Assembly (NCBI GenBank): GCA_027625915.1
Contig: JANTQA010000020.1
Coordinates: 1,488,001 to 1,552,000 of the forward strand
Direction of reading: 5' to 3'
Source of the DNA: Anaeramoeba flamelloides
Lineage: Eukaryota; Metamonada; Anaeramoebidae
Length of the DNA stretch: 64,000 nucleotides
In this document: piece after piece, positions 57,219 through 64,000 of the stretch
Position numbering within the stretch: the first letter of the stretch is position 1
Layout: the number at the start of each line of letters is the position of its first letter
Position numbers and translations under genes: made by a program
The notes under the pieces: generated by a model
The model's input: only the letters and a program-made list of their open reading frames with translations
What the model was told of the DNA's origin: nothing
Database searches by the model: none

Positions 57219-57809
57219 TAATAACATAAATGGAAATATGAATATATTCATATTTCCAAGACTAAACAAAATATGGGAGAACTTTCTGGACAAAACCGTG
57301 ACAAACTCTTATTAAAACAAGATAAATCTGATCGAATGACGAACATAACTCTTGCAGAAATTGAATTATTTCATTATAACCGTTTAAAAGATTCTAAGCA
57401 AATGCTAACGAACCATCTTAAAACACAAATTGAATACTTTAGAAAAAGTTCTGAAAGATGGAAAAAGGTAAAAGAAGAAGTGGAAAAAATACCAGTTATC
57501 CATGGATCAAAAAAACTTGAAGGTATGGAAGACCTTAGTGAACCTGAATTATTTGATGAAAAAATTGAATCAGAACCAGAAGAAAATGAAAAAAATGAAA
57601 AAAATGAAGGAAATCAAAATTCAAATGAAATAGAAAGGGAAAATCAAATAGAAGAAGACTCTGATGACGACGACTCTGATGATGATGGTAGTGATGGTGG
57701 TGGTGATGATGATGATGATGTCGATGATGATGATGAAACTGAAGAAATTGTCGAAAGTGAAGAAGAAAAAGATGAAAAGGAAAATAATGATGATTTTGAA
57801 AAAATTTAA
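51223..57809 (+). CDS. SH3-PX-BAR sorting nexin, SNX9/SNX18/SNX33-like (six exons)
   Basis: Exons 51223-51334, 51451-51764, 51931-52047, 55329-55839, 56857-57083 and 57261-57809, all with GT..AG ends and matching phases (1, 0, 0, 1, 0), give 609 residues; human SNX9 has 595. Residues 1-61 are an SH3 domain (ALYSYEP, EGDILTVLEEDASG, WWSGESNGKTGLFPGSYV). An acidic, Q/N-rich linker follows (62-142). The PX domain (about 145-265) has KYTAYLIHSG, RRYKHFLWLRQRL, PVPPMPEKQ and GRFGEDFISRRREGL as in SNX9; RRY is the phosphoinositide-binding site. EWK-like QDWKMGKRAAEK leads into a BAR domain (about 275-500) ending with LAEIELFHYNRLKDS. Known relatives bind dynamin and N-WASP and bend membranes in endocytosis. 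Unusual here: an acidic tail (about 515-609, D/E/N runs) absent from animal SNX9. Exon 2's donor (GTTTGT) is the weakest join. Confidence 0.85.
53510..54296 (+). mobile_element. TTAA-bounded TIR element, subfamily 1, best-preserved copy
   Basis: 787 bp. TTAA at 53510-53513 and 54293-54296. The left end TTAAGGGATTAGCCTCAAC, then ATAATTAAAGTAGGTTGTAA, mirrors the right end AACATACTTTAATCTTAGGC, then TGGTAGACGCTAACCCCTTAA, over about 75 bp. The interior is collinear with 8864-9626. No transposase frame. It probably uses proteins of an autonomous relative elsewhere. Confidence 0.75.
54595..54787. mobile_element. 193-bp TIR element with central palindrome (family J)
   Basis: CAAGGGTGGTACAAAAT at the left and GATTTGTCCCACCCTTG at the right (15 of 17 bases inverted). 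In the middle is a perfect palindrome of two 12-base arms (AATGTGGATTTT, T, AAAATCCACATT; 54673-54697). A similar end occurs near 3612. Confidence 0.58.
56240..56385. repeat. Hairpin MITE-like element in SNX9-like intron 4
   Basis: Perfect 28-bp arms: 56265-56292 (AAAAAGTGTGGTTTATAATT and on) and 56336-56363 (reverse complement) around a 43-nt loop, with weaker pairing outside (TACATTTGTATTA against GAATGTATTA). It sits within the 1017-bp fourth intron (55840-56856). Confidence 0.6.
57188..57215. repeat. 28-base A tract inside an intron
   Basis: Uninterrupted A run in the 177-bp fifth intron of the SNX9-like gene, 45 bp before the acceptor (TTTCCAAG). Its length in the assembly may be unreliable. 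Confidence 0.85.
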
Positions 57810-58869
57810 AATCCAAATCCAAATTTTATTTTTAAATTATTTTTCTTTTAATTTTAAATTTTCTTTCCATTTTAATTCGATTTCTTTTTGATTTTAACAT
57901 TTTTTAATTCTTTGAATTTTTAATAAAACCAATTATTAAGGATATTTTCAATTTTTTAGTAAAAAACTATTTTTTTAAAAAAGTTTTTTTACCGTTTTTT
58001 TTTTTCACGTATTCTTTTGTTTTCGTTTTCTTTTATAAAAAAAACAAACAATTTGTTTAGTATAATTATAGAATATTAAAAAATGAACATTTGCACTAAT
58101 ATTCAAGAAATTTCTATTGAGTTGATTCGAGTATAAATCCTCAAACTTATCACGGCTCAACACTTTAGATTTTATACTGATGCATCACTAATAACATTTG
58201 GAATTTTCAATAAATTATTAATATCAAAAATATGGATTATAAATTCAAATATTGGAAAACTTTATTTTTGTTTTTCCATATTTTTTTATGTTTATTTTAT
58301 GATAAAGAAGGAAACAATAATATTTATTTTGAATATTAAAAAATATACATTACCTAAACTATTTTTCAAAAATGATGACTCGCTTTATAATGTATATTAG
58401 AACTAGTTTTGGGGCGTTTTGAGGGTTGATTCACAGTTCCTCCTAAAAATTTTTTTCAATTTTAAGATCAAATTTCATTTTTACTCATTTCTTCAAATTT
58501 TAGTTGGTCATTCAAAATTTTTCTCTTTTCTGTTTTTTTGATTTTTTTTTTTGATATTTCCATTTTTAAAAGACGAAGTTTGAAAAAAAAAAGATCTTCA
58601 AAATACAAATTAACATATAGAAATTTGAGATTATGAAATTTTGGTAAAAATTCAGATATTTATTCGCTAAAAATCCTTTTATTATTTTTTTTAGACGAAT
58701 TTCAGGGATAAAAAATACTTAATGCTTTTTTCAAAAATTATTAGAGACTTTTTTTAATTTTTCGTTTTAGTTAATTTTAATTTTTAAATTATCTGGCTTT
58801 GTATGTTTAGAATTAATAAAAAATGTATTATAATTTTGTTTTGTTATTTTGAAGGGGGGAAATTAATTA

Positions 58870-59235
58870 CCTCTTACATTCTTTAGGTTTTCCATAATTA
58901 AAAAGGATTGAATAAAATCAAAGATTTTTCTCTATTCTTTTAAATTCTGGAAAACTTAGGCACTTTTCAATAGGTTTTTTTTGTAAAAATTAGAAATAAA
59001 CAGAAATTTTCAAAAATTTTCGGTTTATTTCTTAAAATAAAAAGAAAATTCAAATAATTTTTTTATTTATTTCTTAAATTTCGGGAAAAAATCTATTAGC
59101 TGTTCCAGAAAATAAAAGAATTGAGTAAAATATTTGATTTTTCTCTATTCTTTTGAAATTAAAAAAAACCTAGGCACTGTAAGGAACTTGACGGTGCTCT
59201 ACAGCCATTTTCAACACTTTACGACACTTTTCTAA
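58870..59235 (+). repeat. Palindromic family B repeat
   Basis: Shows TCTATTCTTTTAAATTCTGG, AATAAACAGAAATTTTCAAA mirrored by TTTTCGGTTTATTTCTTAA, and a GC-richer spacer (GGCACTGTAAGGAACTTGAC). Confidence 0.52.
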
Positions 59236-59534
59236 TTTCAAATTTTTGTTTAGAAATTTTAATTAAGAATCTTAATTTTCTTTATCATTAGCAAATTATA
59301 AAATAAATCATGAATATCTTATTTTTAATAATATCAAAGATATTATTCTTTTTATTTTTGTTTATTAGGATTATTTTTTTAATCCAAATTTATTGAGTTT
59401 TTTCATATGATAGGTAGTAGAATAAAAAATAATCGGTATCTTCAATGTATTCCAATTTAGAAGTTTTTTACATAAATTGAAAGATTTTGTTTTTATTATA
59501 TTCTTATCATAAAATATGAATATCTAATTAGAAA

Positions 59535-59850
59535 ATTTGTGACTTTTCTCAATTTTAGAAGGGAATTTAAACCTTTCCATGTAATATATTTTTTTGTTGG
59601 GTTTTTTATAATTTGTGAAATGAAAAATAAATTTAAGAAAGTTTCTTTTCATTTCTCAAAAGATAAAAAATTACTTTTAGCTTTTCTGGAATTCAAAAGA
59701 AATGAGTTTAATCCCAGATTTTACTCTATTCTTTTGAATTCTGGTAAAAATCTGTTAGATATTCTTTTATTTTGGAAATAAACAGAAATTTTCAAAAAAT
59801 TTCGGTTTATATTTTTTAATTAAAAAAAAACCTAGTACTCGACAGCATTA
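59535..59850 (+). repeat. Palindromic family B repeat
   Basis: Shows TTTTCTGGAATTCAAAAGAA mirrored by TTCTTTTGAATTCTGGTAAA around TTTAATCCCAGATTTTAC, and the AAACAGAAATTTTC / AAATTTCGGTTTAT hairpin. Confidence 0.52.
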
Positions 59851-61289
59851 TTCTGAACTCTTAGACTTGGGTTATTTATGTTGTTATTATACCTTAAGGT
59901 TTTGAAATATTCTTGGTCTTTTCATCCAAAACTATTTATTTTTAAATTTTGTCTAAATTGATTAAGATTCGCATTTAGAAATTTTAACTTTCTACTTTCC
60001 AATTAATATTTTAATCATCTTTTTTTGAACATTTTAAATTTTGGATATAAATTCAAACACAAAAGTTTCAAATTTCTTTTTATTTATAATCTTCTTTTTT
60101 AGATTGGAATTCCTAGTCGATCCATTTTTACTTCAGTTTTATAGATTATCCTTCGGGAATGTTGGCTGATTTTTAAAAATTTTGTGACTTTTTTATTTAT
60201 CCAAAAATCAATTGAGTGAAATATTTTGAGTTGGCTTAAATATAACTAATCCACAAAATAATTGGCGAAAATATATTGATTAAAATATTTTCTGTTTGAC
60301 CCCATTTTCTACATTTTGTTGGCTAAATATCATTTTGATTTATTGAAAGTTATTTTTATTTCTTTTTCAAACCAAAAATGTAAATTATTTATATGATTTA
60401 ATATTTCTTTGGGATTGTTTTATAAAGAATATTATATATTTATTTAATTATAAATAAATAGACGTATATCAATTAGGTCTATAAAATATCCTAATTGCCT
60501 TTGAAATAAAAATTTGAATTTGATTTCTTTTTTTATTTTTTTTTTTGGACGAGAGGTAATTCAATAGAATTACTTCATGTTTACCTGAAACCCTAAAAAA
60601 ATTGAATTTGAATTGTTATGATAGGAAAATAAGATAGAGAATTTATAAAGAATTATCTTAAAAAGAAAATTTTTATAATTAAAAATTGAATAGTTACATA
60701 TTTTAAAAAATAGCTTGATGAAAAATTTTTTTCAACATTTGAAAATTTTTTCTTATTTCTTTTGATTTTAATATTTTTCAATAAGGCTTTTGTCAAAAAA
60801 AAAATTTTTTTTATTGAAAAGTTGTCTAGACATCAAAAAATATTTGTTTTTGATGGTAAAAACACATAATACTTTATTCTAATTTTTTTTGGTTCTTTTG
60901 AAACCCTACATTGTCTAAAATACTTTGTTAAATTATTTATTCATGATAAAAGATATTTTGGTATAGCATATAAAAGTTTATTTTGTATATTTATTATTAT
61001 TCAATAACAATATATGTTTTTGATTGTAAATAATTAAAATAATAATCATCAATTAAAATTTTAAAAAAATACTATTTTTTTTTATGGTAAAATTTGTGAA
61101 ATTTTTTCAACAGAATTTTTTTCAAATTTAAATTATCTGACTCATAGTTTAAGGTAGATTAATAATTGATTTTTGTTTTTGATTTTTGACATTTTAAAAT
61201 CTAGACAAAAATTAAACAGTATTATTGAATAAGTTTCCATAGATCAAAAAAATATACTCAATTTCAAAAATTGTAACTCACCAGAAATA

Positions 61290-61318
61290 ATAAATTGAAT
61301 ATATATATATATATATAT
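61290..61318. repeat. (AT)n microsatellite
   Basis: AT dinucleotide run. Confidence 0.75.
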
Positions 61319-61699
61319 TCGATTCATCATTTTCAATATAGATAAATTCTGATTTTTAATTTCCCTTTTAAATTATTCTCGATATAGAAACCTGATATTT
61401 TAAAACTTAAAAAAAAAAATAAAATCAAAAACTAAAAAAAGTGAATCACCCTTTTTTTGTAAAGAGCACTACTGATTTTTTATTATTGAAATTTCGCTGG
61501 AAAAAAGTTAAGTGGAAGATTTTTTACAAATAATTAACTTCATTTTAAAATAAATTACATATTCTCTATTTTGTAACTGATTATTTGTCTTTTCAAAGAT
61601 CTTTTTTTTTCCCACTTGATATTTTTCAAAAAAAAACTTTAACAAAAACTTTGAAATTAAAAAAAAAAAAAAAAAAAAAAACAAAAGAAAAAAAAATGA

Positions 61700-62483
61700 T
61701 CAATTTAATTTTTTTTCAAACATGGGGTATTAATGTTACAATTTATTGTTCTGAAAGTAAGGTATGGTGTTATAAACTATAAATCATATTAATATGTATG
61801 GTTGAACATTTTTGAAAAAATTTATTATAAAGATTATTGATCAATAAATAATTATTCAATTTTTTTCAAAAAACACAATTTAAAATCGATCATTTTGGAA
61901 TTTTTTTTTTTAATACCTTTTTCATAATCTAAAAATAGAAACCAAAACTAAGAGTATTTCAGTTTTTGGTTACTCTTATTTATACTCATCCAAAAAGTAA
62001 CTATTTTTTCAATTTAGTAATTTCAAAAGATTAACATTATAAACATTAACCCAAAACCCAAAGACTAATTAGTTTTGTTTCCTTTTGATTGGAGATCATA
62101 GTATTTTCAATATATTTCAAATATTTCAGTAATAATTTGGTTAAAATATTCTCTTGGTTAATTATCTAATTATTTTAAAAAAAATGAATTTTTTCACTGC
62201 AAACCCAAATTTGGGGAAAAATTTTAGATATTTTTCAACTCTGAAATCTGAATATTGATGGCACAACCTTAATTTTTGTAGCAAACTATGTATTTTTTAC
62301 TTGATATCTTGAATTTTTTAATAAAAATAGATCCTTTTTAATAGATGAGATCAATTAATAATACTATTTTACATATCGAATTTTTTAAGAGAACTGTGTA
62401 TCAATGGAGCACTAATATGATTTATACACAATAAAAACATACTTTAATTTTATTCTTCTCCATGATAGATGCTAATCGCTTAA
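61700..62483 (+). mobile_element. TTAA element, subfamily 1, decayed copy
   Basis: The right end is clear (GATAGATGCTAATCGCTTAA) and the interior is collinear with 53510-54296 (ATTATTGATCAATAAATAAT, ACCCAAAGACTAATTAG, TGAATATTGATGG). The left terminus is badly eroded, so the start is approximate. Confidence 0.55.
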
Positions 62484-62844
62484 AAATGGGTTGCAGTGAT
62501 TTCGGTAATTTCTTTATTTTTCTCTGATCATTGAACATTTTTGACAAAAAAAATCCAAAAAATAATAAAATTTATAAATTTTGTTTTTTATTTTTTCCTC
62601 AAATAAAACCATCGAATAGCAAAAAAATATGATCTCAAATTACTTTTGATTCTTTGGTTCAAATAACAAAACATGAATTGTCATTTTAAAAATTGGTTTT
62701 TTTGGTTTCAATTCTGAAAAGTAATATGTTTCTTCATTTGAAACGTTTTGTTGTGAAGTCAACTATGACTTTTTTGTGAATTAAATTAGTGGAGTCTTGA
62801 AATCTAAGTTTTGTATTGATTTGGGAGTTCTGTTTTTTGTTTGT

Positions 62845-63563
62845 TTAATAAAAAAACTCTTTTACAAGCTCATTATTTGTAACACATAAATTCTTCTGTT
62901 GGAGTAAAACCTGATCAAGATTTTGTGGGAAAGGGATTTTGTTTTCATTTTTGATTACCATAATCTTATACGCTTCATACATTTGTCTTGCACACATATC
63001 GTATGGCATTCTTCCAACTGCTGTACCAAGTCCACAGCAAAGAACTGAAGTGATAGGAGTTAATAGATCTTTTTTTTTTTTTTTTTTTTTTTTTCGTTTT
63101 CACTTTCTTGGAAAGCTCGTTTGTTATGTTCTTCAATTGCAATTAAACATGCCCGGAAAGCTAAATAGGCTTTCATTGATGTTGAAACATCTTTTGGAAC
63201 ACGCATTGTAGGCGCAGAAATACAATACTTAATTTTACTAAACTTTGTTCGGGTATCGATTATATAAGCCTTACCAACGGGCAATTCCCCATGTAAACTA
63301 TTCTGGATTTTTTCTCGAAGACGATCTTGTAGTTGCCAGCCAAAGTAATCTGTGATTCTTTGATCGACACCTCCATCCATGCTTCCAAAGGAGTTTGCTG
63401 GACTAATAATTGCATCTGCTGTTTTCCCAAAGTAATCGCCATAAGAAATATCAAAATTTGAGACATCACTAAATACTTCTTCCCAGGACTTGATCATTCC
63501 TCGAGAAATGTCACGAAGAAAAAATTTTACAGAACTGAGTGGAAATGGTCCTTCGTTGGTCAT
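62845..63563 (-). CDS. Macro-domain protein (ADP-ribose binding or processing), two exons
   Basis: Two exons on the minus strand: 63563-63104 and 63044-62845, joined across a 59-bp intron (GAAA|gtgaaa ... cacttcag|TTCTTTGC) in phase 1. The product is 219 residues. Macro-domain signatures are in order: GDYFGKTADAIISPANSFGS, MDGGVDQRI, HGELPVGKAYIIDT, YCISAPTMRVPKDVSTSMKA, then across the junction ILCCGLGTAVGRMPYDMCAR and QMYEAYKIM. The SPANSFG and GLGTAVG loops bind ADP-ribose in this superfamily; members hydrolyse or read ADP-ribose derivatives. The GELPVG and APTMR forms look more like prokaryotic/phage-type macro domains than MacroD1/2, which may hint at old transfer but is only an impression. 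An A run of 25 lies in the intron; reading straight through it would cause a frame break. C-terminal residues after about 185 are unassigned. Confidence 0.85.
63045..63103 (-). other. Short intron with a 25-base A run in the macro-domain gene
   Basis: On the sense strand it is gtgaaaacg, then 25 As, gatctattaactcctatc, acttcag. The donor GTGAAA is less common than the GTAAGT/GTAAAT types used elsewhere in the window, but splicing here restores the macro domain exactly where the family needs it. The alternative (no intron plus a homopolymer length error) gives the same C-terminal frame with extra lysines. Confidence 0.6.
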
Positions 63564-64000
63564 AATAAAAGAATTTAATATTAAAATGAAAAAAGTTAAA
63601 AAAATGAAAGTACTTTTAAGAGTCGAGATTTTTTCAGAACCTCTTGTTCATGAAATAAAGAACACACCATTATACAGAACCTTTCAATTGAAAATATCAT
63701 TTTTTGATCTCAAAAAATTTGTTATCTTTTAAATGGTGCTGTTTTTCTTTTTATTTTGGGTTTTTAAAGATTGATTTTTGTTCTGTTTTGTTAATTCAAA
63801 AAGAGATCATTTTTGAAATAGTGTTTGGGAAGAAAGAATAAAAAAATTTTACTTGTGTTTGTGTAATAAATGGGAAAAAAATTTCAGTTCTTTTTCTTTT
63901 TGTGTTTTTTTATAAAAAAGAGTTTTCAAAGAAGTGGATCATAAGTTGTGAAAACTATTTGAAAAAGGAAAAATAAGAAAAAGGTTGTTCAATTTTTTCC
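63564..64000. other. Upstream region of the macro-domain gene
   Basis: No gene seen. From about 63855 to the window edge a family D MITE begins (AATAAATGGGAAAAAAATTT, later AAGAAGTGGATCATAAG and GAAAAAGGAAAAATAAG). It is cut by the end of the window. Confidence 0.45.

Larger units (their letters stand above)
57810..62844. other. Intergenic region between the convergent SNX9-like and macro-domain genes
   Basis: 5 kb without a recognisable gene. It has two palindromic family B repeats (58870-59235, 59535-59850), an (AT)n run (61290-61318), an A run near 61660 and a decayed TTAA element (about 61700-62483). Both flanking genes end into this region. Confidence 0.5.

Noticed and set aside
57535-57822. 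Histidine-rich minus-strand frame opposite the SNX9-like tail
   Set aside because: It is the antisense of the GAT-repeat coding the acidic D run.
1-64000. CRISPR arrays, retroviral/LTR elements, rRNA
   Set aside because: No regularly spaced identical repeats with unique spacers, no long direct terminal repeats flanking gag/pol-like frames, and no rRNA core sequences were recognised.

Overview
This 64-kb window is very AT-rich, gene-poor eukaryotic DNA from a protist nuclear genome. The evidence is spliceosomal introns with GT..AG ends, standard stop codons, long A/T homopolymers, (AT)n runs, low-complexity protein segments (runs of K, E, S-K, D), and typical eukaryotic gene families. No tRNA, rRNA, operon or bacterial-style signal was seen. 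Low-complexity proteins, transposon-swollen introns and a meiosis gene would fit an amoeboid or flagellate protist such as an Anaeramoeba-like metamonad, but that is a guess, not a deduction.

Protein genes recognised, left to right: (1) 1559-2878 (+), a Stealth-family sugar-phosphate transferase with a signal anchor and coiled-coil stem; (2) 7023-13182 (+), a WD40 protein of the GNB1L/Asa1 type, split by a 5.1-kb intron full of mobile-element debris; (3) 15844-20103 (-), a 1419-residue protein with a PH domain and a long coiled coil; (4) about 23850-24237 (-), a gene fragment that runs into a foldback element; (5) 30425-30964 (+), a 179-residue protein of unknown function; (6) 37936-39534 (+), a protein of about 14 TPR repeats; (7) 45574-46312 (-), the meiotic recombination factor MND1 in two exons; (8) 51223-57809 (+), an SH3-PX-BAR sorting nexin of the SNX9/18/33 type in six exons with an unusual acidic tail; (9) 62845-63563 (-), a macro-domain protein in two exons. 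Short introns are about 56-180 bp. Three long ones (5131, 3281 and 1017 bp) are long because they carry repeats.

Most of the rest is intergenic DNA dominated by short non-autonomous repeats. These include: (a) elements bounded by TTAA on both sides with termini starting TTAAGGGA, in two subfamilies (763-787 bp copies, and 176-1121 bp copies); (b) a modular palindromic repeat present at least seven times; (c) truncated LINE 3' ends, one still coding a zinc-knuckle reverse-transcriptase tail; (d) a 2.2-kb foldback element; (e) a small TA-flanked MITE; (f) Tc1/mariner-type ends; (g) a 0.7-kb element with GGGCCC-containing terminal inverted repeats beside a GTTATAAAA array; and (h) a nearly perfect palindrome (two 242-bp arms, 54-bp loop) at 40153-40690.

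The genes do not form a pathway. They cover Golgi glycosylation (Stealth), PIKK/chaperone assembly (GNB1L), cytoskeleton or membrane scaffolding (PH-coiled coil, TPR), meiosis (MND1), endocytic membrane remodelling (SNX9-like) and ADP-ribose metabolism (macro domain). The most distinctive features are the mobile-element landscape, the giant palindrome, and introns inflated by nested TTAA elements. All exon joins were made by eye from splice consensus, phase and family alignment from memory; no searches were run.
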